Below, piece by piece: positions 38,101-43,499 of a stretch of 64,000 nt of DNA (position 1 is the first letter of the stretch; the number at the start of each line of letters is the position of its first letter). Position numbers and translations under genes: made by a program. The stretch is from Cryomorpha ignava (lineage in GTDB: Bacteria; Bacteroidota; Bacteroidia; Flavobacteriales_D; Cryomorphaceae). Where the stretch lies: the NCBI RefSeq assembly GCF_010686655.1, contig NZ_JAAGVY010000020.1:17485-81484 (forward strand). The letters run 5' to 3'. The notes beneath the pieces are model-generated. The model did no database searches. It was not told the DNA's origin and saw only the letters and a list, made by a program, of their open reading frames with translations.

Positions 38101-39169
38101 AAGCGACACAGTAGAAGTAGCTATCAACAGACAAGCTACTGCAAATGCAGGTGCTGACGATTTTGTATGTAAATCTTCCGGAATGGTGGCAATGAATGGT
38201 ACAGCTCAATTTGCTGAATCTACCATGTGGACTACGCTCGGTGATGGTGTATTCTTGCCTTCCGGCGAAGAGCTTGATACAGAGTATGTAATTGGTAATG
38301 CAGATGGCAATAGCGGATCGGTTAATCTGATTCTTACAGCCACAGCCCTGGCCGGTTGTGCAGATAAGAGCGATACTGTAACCGTAAACATTAGCAACCC
38401 GCTTGCGGCAGGCTTTAGCCAGGGCAATGCTTGTGCAGAGTCTACCATTCAATTTGTTGACGAAACTGAAGTCTTTGCCGGATCTATTTCGAGCTGGAGA
38501 TGGGATTTTGGTAATGGAAACATATCCAATCAGCAGAATCCGCAGTTTGTTTACAGCACTCCCGGTTCGCGTAGTGTAGAGCTGGTGGTATCAAGCACAC
38601 TGGGATGTAACGACACTATAGTACAACTGGTAAATGTGGTAGAAGGACCTAAAGCGAGCTTTGAAATCAGCGACAATCCCGCCCCAATCAATTTTGATGT
38701 GCGGTTTACAGATACGTCTGTGGGCGCTCAATCGTGGGACTGGGCATTTGGCGATGTGATTGGATTTTCAAATATCCAAAATCCAACCCATGAGTACATT
38801 ACTGATGGAAACTACGATGTAACACTGGTTGTAACCGGCGAATCGGGATGTACAGATACTTCAAGAACAACCATTGTGATAGAAGGATTTCTGGTATTGC
38901 CGCCAAGGCTTCCAAATACCTTCTCGCCAAATGGCGACGGAATCAACGATGTGTACTTGGTACGCGGTGGTCCGTTTACAGAACTTGAATTTACAGTCTA
39001 TGACGGCTGGGGTAGTAAAATCTTTAAAACGACCGACCAGAATATTGGTTGGGACGGAACAGAAGGTGGAAAGCAATCGCCCGTAGGTGTATATGTTTAC
39101 ACAGTTCGCGCGACTAACCTAACCGGAGATGATTTTGACTACTCTGGTAAAATCAACTTAATACGATAA
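26168..39169 (+). CDS. Giant 4333-residue T9SS type B surface protein
   Basis: A signal peptide (cleavage after SATAQ, about residue 35) is followed by an IgGFc-binding-like head (36-455; STEFWFAPPEVSQGHAGSVP, FDIVATEDNTTILIYPT). Then come 41 units of about 88 residues (461-4076), each with the pattern AG-D-x-C-ANN, a GGTWSGGSGTF-like turn, YTPS, a GSVTLTLTSTGNG strand and a second Cys before VTD. Two PKD domains follow (about 4078-4237; WRWDFGNGN, WDWAFGD), then a type B sorting domain (LPNTFSPNGDGINDVYLVRG, WGSKIFKT). The two Cys per unit probably form a disulfide. The protein would span a very long fibre, like SprB of gliding Flavobacteria but with different repeats. A PorP/SprF gene follows 20 bp downstream. 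The frame is intact over 13 kb. Confidence 0.92.
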   Translation: MLNSPSKLLKLLSGFASIFVFFAFLLTFSNSATAQTSTEFWFAPPEVSQGHAGSVPIYLRLAAGAVPATVTIEMPANAAAFNGGSPIVVNIPANGSYTETLSAFVNILETRPTGVVRNTGLKITSTADITAIYEVSPGNNPDIWALKGLNGLGTEFYTPFQNIWPNGGYTPTPYTSFDIVATEDNTTILIYPTADLDGGQPAFQSFTITLNEGETYSGSVTDPANPINNPTGSQIISDKPIAVSIKDDSINPTGYGGCRDLNGDQLVPVNIVGDEYIVNKGALNSDDLAMVVATQNNTVIEVDGVVVATLFNGETYRIQISNALTYITGSKPFYLIHVSGFGCETGTALLPPLNCAGSEQVSFVRSTGESFFINLLVPAGNEDAFVLNGNATIIDPGVFNVVPGTGGYWVGAQIQFNTTQIPVGTANLLVNTEEVFSMGLINGGASSGCRFGYFSQFSAEIIVDAGVDQTVCANRITQLAGDITGGATNGVWTSNGTGSFSPDEFALDAIYEPTPADLSAGSVTLTLTSVSNCFPVEDEVEITYTPAPIVDAGLAITACENNTVVTLNGYVDVASGAIWSGGAGTYSPHSGVLSATYTPSAAEVTNGSVQLYLTSTGNGNCFAEIDSVLITFGPPPTANAGADQTLCQNNNVAQLNGAVTIAGGGEWSSPTGGSFLPSNQSLTPTYTPSNSDLITGSVTITFTTTNNSGCSAVADQMVITYTDAPEVDAASDRTVCKNNADVILNGSVVNATGGTWTTGGSGTFAPDANTLNATYTPSLNDKLNGSVSLTLTSTGNGDCIAESDVMIISFTDAPTVNAGVDGSVCSNNSAITLNGSLTIATIGIWSTTTGGSFNNSTNLNAIYTPSATDISNGSVTLTLESLDNGTCSAVTDDVTYTFTAPPTANAGLDRDICENNAAITLNGSVTLAGGGAWSGGSGSYSPDNTTLNAVYTPTPSEISSGSVTLTLSTTANGTCSPVTDQVVFTFTDAPTANAGTNKIVCANNAAVDLTGLVTIASGGTWSGGLGTYSPNANSLTTTYSPTTTEINSGSLTLTLTTTGNGTCSAETDDVLITFTPAPTAEAGIPISVCSNNAQVSLGGSVTVAGGGTWSGGAGTYSPNANSLIALYNPTAAEIASGSLILTLTTTGNGTCTQVQDVVSISFTPAPTANAGADVTVCNNNAVVDLNGSIIGASGGTWSGGSGSFNPNNTTLGASYTPSNAELSNGTVTLTLTTSGNGNCNAVTDQITITITPPPTVNAGADDVYCANNPAISLNGAVTVASGATWSGGSGSFNPNASALNATYTPSQSEINNGSLILTLTSTGNSNCVAVTDQVTYTFSPAPTVEAGINQSLCANNSVASLSGVVTIATGGTWSGGIGSFANANALNTTYTPNATEITAGSVKLYLTSTSNGDCNAVTDSLTLSFTPAPTANANADRTVCANAPDVTLNGAVTVATGGTWSGGTGSFSTNANDLSATYTPSAAEITAGTVTLTLTTTGNANCNQVTDQMIITITPAPIVNAGADAEFCANNSAITLGGSVTTATGGTWSGGSGSFAPNANDLGAVYTPNQSELNAGTLTLTLTSTGNGSCVVVTDDVTYTFSPAPTADAGTDQSLCSNNAVASLTGVITVATGGTWTSNGTGAFGNASALTTSYTPSPADITSGTVTLTLTTTGNDDCNAVTDAVVLTFTPAPTANAGTDRTVCANDSEVTLSGLISTATGGTWSGGSGTFTPDANTLNATYTPSAADITAGLVTLTLTTTGNGTCNQVTDQMAITITPAPTVNAGIDEEFCANNAAIALGGSITTASGATWSGGNGTFAPNANDLNAVYSPSQAEINAGTLTLTLTSTGNGSCVPVTDNVTYTFSPAPTVNAGADQILCANNAEAAITGVITIATGGTWSGGAGNFSPSANSLSAFYTPTPEEITAGTVTLKLTSTGNSDCNAVADSLKITFTPAPIANAGLDRTVCANAADVTLNGSISVATGGTWTGGSGTFAPDANTLNAVYAPSADDITNGTVTLTLTTTGNGTCIQVTNQMVITITPEPTVEAGTGTEYCSNNAAISLNGAVTTATGGIWSGGNGTYAPNANTLNAVYSPSQAEINSGSITLTLTSSGNGSCVSVNDAVTFTFGPAPTANAGANQSLCANNAVVELTGSVTVATGGTWSGGAGTFLNANALNTFYTPTAAEITAGTVTLTLTTTGNDDCSAVSDDIVINFTPAPTSNAGTDKTVCANDPEVNLNGSVSIATGGTWSGGSGTFTPDANALNAIYTPSAADISAGTVTLALTTTGNANCNQVIDQMVITITPAPVVDAGIGSELCANNAVISLNGSVTGATGGTWSGGTGTFSPNANTLNASYTPSQGEINSTSLTLTLTSTGNGLCLSVNDAVTYTFSPAPTVNAGIDQTLCANNSVATLSGAVTVATGGTWTGGAGTFANANALSTSYTPTAGEIAVGSVTLTLTTTGNDDCNAVADSLKLTFTPAPVANAGTDKTVCANNVEVNLNGNVSVATGGIWSGGNGTFDPSNTALSAVYTPSAAEIAAGQVTLTLTTSGNGNCVPESDNVLITINPEPIVNAGTDLTICSNNATFNLNGSVTNAAGGQWSGGLGVYSGGNTNLSATYTPTLPEIVAGSVTFTLTSTGNAGCIAVTDQMVVTFTPSPTVNAGTDITLCASAPVATLNGNFTVSGGAQWSGGNGTYSPNALAMNATYTPTAAELASGSVTLTLTTISNGNCLAESDVVVINYDPQPTVNAGANLVSCANNSGVALNGSFTNASGVEWSGGMGFYDPSNEDPSANYTPSNAEIINGGVTLTLTSVGSGACADVTDNVTITINPAPIVAAGDDKTICANNNLVQLNGTIQFAGGGQWSGGSGTFSPSANALSATYQPSAADLSAGLVTLTLSSTGIGTCNVVTDQLVITFTPAPIADAGTDITACENNATVQLSGSFTVAEGANWSGGTGSFNPNASTMNAQYTPSQSELNNGSVTLTLTTFGNGNCLQASDQVVINFTPAPEVDAGEDYFVCVDELIVPLEGQVSGPTNTGIWTTSGTGVFVPNASVLNGTYQVSSADSLAGVITLTLTSSSNGLCTPVTDEILVYISPAGTANAGADQAICKNNPNIAVTGVIGGAATSGTWLTSGTGVFTPNANQPLVNYIPSTADLAAGNVTLTFAVNSCNQATDDVIITFTPSPVVAAGADITVCSSESDVQLLGSVSGASATGLWTSSGSGNFIPNANTLNATYEFSADDADDQIITLILKATDIGNCINVSDTLTLNIFPEGTANAGADVIACDNNPEVQLAGVLTGADQALWTTSGTGTFAPNAQTLNATYVPSAGDLVNGSVNLILAGVNSCNNATDFMNISFTDGPEVQAGPDQAACGDVFPFQVTGTFANSTGAQWSTSGTGTFQNANNPNTFYVASQNDIDQGGVFLMLTSTGNGNCFPVTDSLLISISSGVTVEAGEDRSACVDAGTIQLYGNISNGSTTGTWTTSGNGTFSPNANAINAVYNFTQQDIDAGSLTLTLTSTNNGICNPASDNFELTFGTAAYVFAGSNINECVTIDLVELHGIVSSETNTGVWSTAGDGTFFPNIVALDAFYEPGPNDLSNGDVEITLTSTNSALCSETNSTLTVNFQSLPVADAAANQVICGDIEAVQMLGNVQGATGGIWSTAGSGTFFPNDSVLTALYTPSSADSLNGSVTLTLTTYGNGACGGDMDQMQILFSGAVTAIAGSDQNVCIDEDVVSLAGAVEGSDAYQWGTMGTGSFVPSSANLTTNYEPSEADKALGSVTLYLQAAGTGNCPSDTDSLNVTFDALPVIVTQANVESCVTSDEVALASDVSGAASVLWQSNGGGTFSPNANVQDVVYLPTAGEIASGNTMVTISAISGNACGTLTESVTISFRQTAVVNAGADMVACETDGAITLSGAVSGAGYEGQWSTNAFGSFSPVATQLDADYTFGNNDILIGSARLILTSTNNGACPAVSDTVEVAINRQATANAGADDFVCKSSGMVAMNGTAQFAESTMWTTLGDGVFLPSGEELDTEYVIGNADGNSGSVNLILTATALAGCADKSDTVTVNISNPLAAGFSQGNACAESTIQFVDETEVFAGSISSWRWDFGNGNISNQQNPQFVYSTPGSRSVELVVSSTLGCNDTIVQLVNVVEGPKASFEISDNPAPINFDVRFTDTSVGAQSWDWAFGDVIGFSNIQNPTHEYITDGNYDVTLVVTGESGCTDTSRTTIVIEGFLVLPPRLPNTFSPNGDGINDVYLVRGGPFTELEFTVYDGWGSKIFKTTDQNIGWDGTEGGKQSPVGVYVYTVRATNLTGDDFDYSGKINLIR
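27548..38394 (+). repeat. 41 tandem units of about 264 bp
   Basis: Counting the AG-x-D-x-x-x-C starts gives 41 units with a mean of 88 codons. Units 5-29 are the most alike; the last ten (about 35 kb on) are diverged, with gaps or changed Cys context. This gradient suggests growth from the middle by unequal exchange. Confidence 0.85.
29657..33607 (+). repeat. Five copies of a three-unit higher-order repeat (~790 bp)
   Basis: Units 9-23 fall into five trimers. Each has one unit ending ...NxVTDQMxITIT, one with x-EFCANN or similar and ending VTDxVTYTFS, and one with QSLCANN(A/S)V, a shorter loop (FANANAL) and ending CNAVxDSLxLTFT. The 3951 bp give 790 bp per trimer. Recent amplification of the trimer explains it. 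Confidence 0.8.
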
Positions 39170-39189
39170 TCTTGATTAATACAATAGTG

Positions 39190-40182
39190 ATGAAAAAGAA
39201 TCTAAACATTATTCCAACACTGCTTATTGGATTGGTCATGACCTTTACAGTAAGCCAAAAAATAAGCGCTCAGGATGCGCAAATATCACAATTTGATGCA
39301 GCTCCTGTAATGTTTAACCCTGCAAATACTGGTATGCTCAAATTTACCGATATGCGTATTGCGGCACTTTACCGCACCCAGTGGAGCTCACTATCAACGA
39401 GTTTCAACACCTTCGCCATGTCGTTTGATATGGCGGCAAGTGATCGAATTGGACTGGGGGCTGTATTTGTAAATACGGATGAAGCAAATATTATAAATAC
39501 TTCAAACTTTCTGCTTTCGGGAGCGTATCAGGTTACAGATCCAAACCAAACGAAGTACATGATTACAACAGGTGTTCAACTCGGACTTCTTTACAAACGG
39601 GTTAATACCAACGGTATGATTTTCGACAGCCAGTTTGATGGTCGAAACTTTGATGGTGATTTACCAAGTATGGAGAGTTTTACAAGAACTTCGCGCTTTA
39701 TGGTTGATGCCAATATGGGTGTAAGTTATAAATCTACCGACAGAACCAAAAAAATAAATCCATTTGCAGATGCAGCGGTATTTCACATTACCACACCAAA
39801 CGAATCGTTTATTGGCGAGCAGAAGTCAAAACTACCAATGCGCTGGATGGGAAATGTTGGTGCGCGCATTGAGGTAAACAGAGATGTCTTGATAGAACCT
39901 TCGGTTATTTACAACCGTCAGCGGGAGTCGAGTCAGTTTCAGCCAAATTTGCTGGCTTACTACACAGTATCGGGTACCCCGTATCAGGTAATAGGTGGAT
40001 TTAGCTATAGAACAGAAGACGCAGTAATTATTCATGCGGGAGTACGACATAACTCTAATATTTTTAGAATATCGTATGACATCAACACTTCCGGCTTGAG
40101 TGATTATTCGAATAATCGGGGAGCATTAGAGTTTACCGTAATCTACCGCCCTGGACGCAGATCATCGAGAGCAATTTATTAG
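39190..40182 (+). CDS. PorP/SprF-family type IX secretion membrane protein
   Basis: About 330 residues with a signal peptide (MKKNLNIIPTLLIGLVMTFT...KISAQ). The mature start DAQISQFDAAPVMFNPANTG and the barrel pattern up to the last strand (GALEFTVIYRPG) are classical for the PorP/SprF family, outer-membrane proteins that help type B cargo cross via T9SS. The ATG at 39190 is preferred over a TTG six codons before. It sits 20 bp after the giant type B protein, as sprF follows sprB in gliding Flavobacteria, so this is very likely its dedicated partner. A strong terminator follows. Confidence 0.93.
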   Translation: MKKNLNIIPTLLIGLVMTFTVSQKISAQDAQISQFDAAPVMFNPANTGMLKFTDMRIAALYRTQWSSLSTSFNTFAMSFDMAASDRIGLGAVFVNTDEANIINTSNFLLSGAYQVTDPNQTKYMITTGVQLGLLYKRVNTNGMIFDSQFDGRNFDGDLPSMESFTRTSRFMVDANMGVSYKSTDRTKKINPFADAAVFHITTPNESFIGEQKSKLPMRWMGNVGARIEVNRDVLIEPSVIYNRQRESSQFQPNLLAYYTVSGTPYQVIGGFSYRTEDAVIIHAGVRHNSNIFRISYDINTSGLSDYSNNRGALEFTVIYRPGRRSSRAIY

Positions 40183-40242
40183 AAAAACAATCTTCTTGCG
40201 AATTCATTTTGCAAGAGGTTAAAAACATAGTTTAAGGGGGAA

Positions 40243-40279
40243 AGAGTCGCGGTTCAATTATGAACGCGGCTCTTTTTTT
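40243..40279 (+). terminator. Rho-independent terminator after the PorP/SprF gene
   Basis: AGAGTCGCGGTTCA pairs with TGAACGCGGCTCT (one bulged G) around an ATTA loop, followed by a run of T. It ends the giant-protein/PorP operon. Confidence 0.85.
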
Positions 40280-40283
40280 GTTT

Positions 40284-40412
40284 GAATGTCTGGCTATAAA
40301 GCCCGCTATCTGCGTTGCACTTGTATTGAAAACAGTCATCCCACCCCAGCGGGACTCCTTATTTTTCAATACTTCGTGCGGCTTGCTATCGAACTTTCTA
40401 GCCCAGACATTC
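40284..40412 (+). repeat. Diverged relative of the 141-bp element, copy 3
   Basis: It is 129 bp long with perfect 10-bp terminal inverted repeats (GAATGTCTGG / CCAGACATTC). The core shares GCGTTGCACTTGTATTGAAA, the pairing TTTTTCAATA and GGCTTGCTATCGAACTTT with copies 1 and 2. The apical hairpin differs: CCC-ACCCCAGC-GGG replaces TTGACAAATGTCAA. No target duplication is visible. It lies just after a terminator. Confidence 0.7.
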
Positions 40413-41173
40413 TAATGTGCTCCGCAGTCATTTTCAATGCTTTTAAAATTTTCATTAACTGATTCCCCTTGAGTGTACCAGTAAATTGATAACATTAGTA
40501 TTGTGACCTCGGTCAATTGGCGTAAAACCTCGTCACATCGAGTGAATCCACAGCTTTTAGAGATGAATATTAACTAGTTATAGATACTCGCTGTGGATTT
40601 GTATCGAGATGTATAACATAAGTTAAGTCGATAAAAAATAAAGCAAAAAAAGCCATTTTAGATTTGAAAAATAAGTTCCCTTCGCAATATGAAGAACAAA
40701 ATTTCGGCTTCGCACTTCGACAGGCTCTGCATAAGACATCTCGATACAATTTTAAACCTAAGAATCTCTAACTCGCTACGCTCGTCCATACGGAGTCCTT
40801 CCAGTCCTAAGAGTTTCTAAGATTAAAAACCACTATCATTGACGTATTGTATCAAGTGTTGATATACAGCATTTTAGTCGTGTGCGCTCCGCAGCGGTAT
40901 CTACCCTGCGGAAAACATCTATAAATTATAGACTGAACATTTTAAAGCAGCGGTTATCAATATTTACTTGAAATTAATGGCCGCAGGGGTAGATACCCAG
41001 CGGAGCAGTTTTCTAAGCTTTAACGTCATCATATCCGTTTTTCAATTTTTTATTGAAGCAGATCTCGATGTGACGTGATATAAATCGGCTTGAAACATCA
41101 TTTATAAAACATCCGAAAAATTACAAATTGCTAAGTGGATGCTCCCACTTCTATAGCATGAAAAACACTATTC
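40413..41173 (+). other. Long noncoding leader of the IS110 element
   Basis: About 760 bp without a gene lie upstream of the transposase. The region is full of complementary pairs: AATCCACAGC (40545-40554) with GCTGTGGATT (40590-40599); CGTCACATCGAG (40531-40542) with CTCGATGTGACG (41064-41075); and the 26-bp pair at 40886-41006. IS110-group elements are known to encode a bridge RNA in the noncoding end next to the transposase. If this element is active, its RNA should lie here, most likely in the last 300 bp. The element ends were not found. Confidence 0.5.
40886..41006. repeat. Large inverted repeat with 26-bp arms
   Basis: The arm at 40886-40911 (GCTCCGCAGCGGTATCTACC and on) is nearly the reverse complement of 40981-41006 (GGGTAGATACCCAGCGGAGC at its end), with a 69-nt loop. 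Two or three positions differ. It is inside the IS110 leader and may be a structured RNA stem or a REP-like pair. Confidence 0.6.
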
Positions 41174-42229
41174 GTGGATTACAATCGTATTCTTGGAATG
41201 AACATTCGTTTACCGGTAAGTTTCGGGGGAATCAGTAAAACTTACAATGAAACTGTCGGAGTGGATATATCCAAACTCACCATTGACGTTCATCTGCACC
41301 TGATTAATCAGCATAAGCAATTTGCAAATAATGCTAAGGGATTTAAAGCCTTGCTCGCTTGGATCAAGAAGCATAAAGTAAAGTCAGATGAAGTTTACTT
41401 CTGTTTCGAACATACTGGTCTGTATTCACTTTCTTTAGCAGCTTTTCTAGCTGAAAAGAACATACTGTTCTCTATGGTATCCGGTTTGGAAGTTAAACGT
41501 TCGATGGGTGTTGTGAGAGGAAAGAATGATAAAGTAGACGCTGCCCGCATCGCAGAATACGCTCATTTACGTCGGGACAAACTCAAAAAAACAGTACTTC
41601 CATCAAAAGAAGTGTTGAAGATAAAGAATTTACTAGCGATACGCGAAAGAATGGTTACGCAAAAGGGAGGCTATAAGGCATCATGTAAGGAGTATTCATC
41701 GGTACTCAAAAAAAGTGAAGTGAAGGTGCTCATCCATACCCATTCTAAACTTATAAAAGTCTTGGCGCAGGAAATCAAAGAAGTTGAAGCTGAAATTATG
41801 AAAATCATTAGGTCAGATGAGACTATTAATAATTTATACAAACTGGTAACTTCCATAAAAGGAGTAGGTTTTGTCCTGGGAGCTAGTTTAATAGTTACCA
41901 CTAACTGTTTTACCGCTTTTGAAAATGCTAGGCAATATGCTTGTTATACAGGAATTGCTCCTTTTCCTTTTCAGTCCGGCACCAGCATTAAAGGGAATAC
42001 AAAAGTAAGTAAGATGGGTAACCAGAATATGAAAAAATTACTATTAATGGGTGCGTCATCTGCCCGCCAACACGATCCAGAGATAAGGCAATATTACCTT
42101 AAACGCATCGAAAAGGGTAAAAATAAAATGAGCACATTGAACGTGATCAAAAACAAATTAATACACCGCGTATTTGCAGTAGTAAAAAGAGGAACGCCTT
42201 ATTTATCGATTGCTAAATATGCATCCTAA
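41174..42229 (+). CDS. IS110-family transposase
   Basis: 351 residues (GTG at 41174; an ATG at 41198 is another possible start). The N-terminal RuvC-like DEDD domain has Asp in VGVDISKLTIDV, Glu in FCFEHTG, and Asp residues in KNDKVDAARIAEY. The C-terminal Tnp20 domain shows SIKGVGFVLGASLIV, ACYTGIAPFPFQSGTSIKG with the likely nucleophilic Ser, and GNQNMKKLLLMGASSARQHD. All family features are intact, so the enzyme may be active. IS110 enzymes are recombinases guided by a bridge RNA, and usually leave no long inverted ends. Confidence 0.93.
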   Translation: MDYNRILGMNIRLPVSFGGISKTYNETVGVDISKLTIDVHLHLINQHKQFANNAKGFKALLAWIKKHKVKSDEVYFCFEHTGLYSLSLAAFLAEKNILFSMVSGLEVKRSMGVVRGKNDKVDAARIAEYAHLRRDKLKKTVLPSKEVLKIKNLLAIRERMVTQKGGYKASCKEYSSVLKKSEVKVLIHTHSKLIKVLAQEIKEVEAEIMKIIRSDETINNLYKLVTSIKGVGFVLGASLIVTTNCFTAFENARQYACYTGIAPFPFQSGTSIKGNTKVSKMGNQNMKKLLLMGASSARQHDPEIRQYYLKRIEKGKNKMSTLNVIKNKLIHRVFAVVKRGTPYLSIAKYAS

Positions 42230-42331
42230 TATATGTTGAAAACTCCAGATGAGGATATCAACATTGTTGATAACTTCATTTGGTTTAATCTTAGAATACG
42301 CACTCAATATGATCGTCGGGTCACGCCAGCG

Positions 42332-42568
42332 TATTGCTCATCTCGAGACTAGAGACTTGCGACTCGCGACTAATATAAGATCGCCATTCATAAAAACTTA
42401 ACGAGTTCACGGGCATATTGCTCATCTCGAGACTAGAGACTTGCGACTCGCGACTAATATAAGATCGCCATTCATAAAAACTTAACGAGTTCACGGGCAT
42501 ATTGCTCATCTCGAGACTAGAGACTTGCGACTCGCGACTATTCTTAGATCGCCATTAATAAAAACTTA
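42332..42568. repeat. 84-bp tandem repeat, 2.8 copies
   Basis: Copies start at 42332, 42416 and 42500 (TATTGCTCATCTCGAGACTA). The first two are nearly identical; the third changes after GCGACTA and ends just before the metal-transporter operator. Each contains the self-similar run GAGACTAGAGACTTGCGACT. A short minus-strand frame through it is an artefact. The stretch 42230-42331 shows nothing. Confidence 0.85.
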
Positions 42569-42579
42569 GACAAGTCTAA
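42566..42579 (+). promoter_or_regulatory. Palindromic operator of the metal ABC operon
   Basis: TTAGACAAGTCTAA has perfect 6-bp arms around AA. It lies 23 bp before the ATG of the substrate-binding protein, where a repressor would block transcription. The form is like DtxR/MntR-family boxes, and the operon itself carries a DtxR-like domain. Binding has not been shown. Confidence 0.65.
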
Positions 42580-42602
42580 ATTTTTTCCGACCTTTGCTCC
42601 GT

Positions 42603-43499
42603 ATGAGATATCTATTATTCTGCTTAATCATCAGTGTAGGATGCACTTCTGCACCAAATGAAGGTTCCCAAAAATTAAAAATTGTTTGTACCACAGGCAT
42701 CATTGCTGATGCTGTATCTGAAATCACAAACGACTCCTGTATCGTAATCTCACTTATGGGGCCAGGCACGGATCCGCATTTGTTTAAGCCTACCAAGGAA
42801 AGTCTGGATGACATGGCTTCTGCCGATATAATTGTTTCAAACGGTTTGCACCTGGAAGGAAGAATGCAGGATATTTTGCATAAGCTTGAACGAACTAAAA
42901 AAGTTATTTTCCTGGGCGAAGCACTCGATAGTGAAACAAAGTTGTATGGCGATGAAGCCAAAAAAATTCCCGATCCACACATCTGGTTTGATGTGGAAAT
43001 TTGGAAAACCGTAATAACTTACCTCGGCGATGAGCTTTTGCAGGTAGCTCCTGAATGCACTGATCCTGAAAGAATTATAGCCTACACAACGCAGTTAGAA
43101 GATCTAGATATTTGGGTTTCCGAAGAGATGAGCTCAATACCTGAACCGCAGCGCGTACTAATCACCGCTCACGATGCATTCTCTTACTTCGGAAGGGCTT
43201 ACAATACAGAAGTAATTGGCCTTCAGGGCATTTCTACAATGGCCGAATATGGAATACGGGATGTAACAAATCTAGTTGATCTGGTCATTTCCAGAGAAAT
43301 AAAGGCCGCTTTCGTTGAAACCAGCGTATCGTCCCGATCAATAGAAGCAGTAATTGCAGGATGTAAAGACCGCGGCTATAACGTAAAAGAAGGTGGCTCT
43401 CTATATTCTGATGCGCTGGGCGGCAAAGACAGTGGTGCGGCAACTTATATTGATATGGTGAAAACCAATGTATCAACCATTAAAAAAGCATTGAAATGA
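42603..43499 (+). CDS. Metal ABC transporter substrate-binding lipoprotein (ZnuA/TroA type)
   Basis: 298 residues. ATG 42603 is chosen over a TTG at 42594 because it starts a lipoprotein signal (MRYLLFCLIISVGC). The cluster-A1 fold is clear: KIVCTTGIIADAVSEITND, GPGTDPHLFKPT with the first metal His, a PDPHIWFDVEIWK segment with the second His, VLITAHDAFSYFGRAYN with the third, and GGSLYSDALGG with the final Asp. This His/His/His/Asp set is found in Mn, Zn or Fe binders. A His-rich loop as in many ZnuA proteins is missing, which points to Mn or Fe rather than Zn. First gene of the operon; its stop overlaps the next start (ATGA). Confidence 0.93.
   Translation: MRYLLFCLIISVGCTSAPNEGSQKLKIVCTTGIIADAVSEITNDSCIVISLMGPGTDPHLFKPTKESLDDMASADIIVSNGLHLEGRMQDILHKLERTKKVIFLGEALDSETKLYGDEAKKIPDPHIWFDVEIWKTVITYLGDELLQVAPECTDPERIIAYTTQLEDLDIWVSEEMSSIPEPQRVLITAHDAFSYFGRAYNTEVIGLQGISTMAEYGIRDVTNLVDLVISREIKAAFVETSVSSRSIEAVIAGCKDRGYNVKEGGSLYSDALGGKDSGAATYIDMVKTNVSTIKKALK

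Noticed and set aside
28052..38452. Many long minus-strand frames opposite the giant gene
   Set aside because: Their regular spacing follows the DNA repeat period (about 790 bp); they are shadows of the repeated codons.
41174..42229. The 141-bp elements as offspring of the IS110 element
   Set aside because: IS110 enzymes normally do not make 8-bp target duplications or need GTGTCTGTCC ends; no end similarity was seen.
42321..42509. Minus-strand 62-residue frame with an internal protein repeat
   Set aside because: It is made only of the 84-bp DNA repeat and has no independent coding signal.
42332..42568. Possible CRISPR array from the regular repeats
   Set aside because: The 84-bp units are directly adjacent with no unique spacers, and only about 2.8 copies are present.
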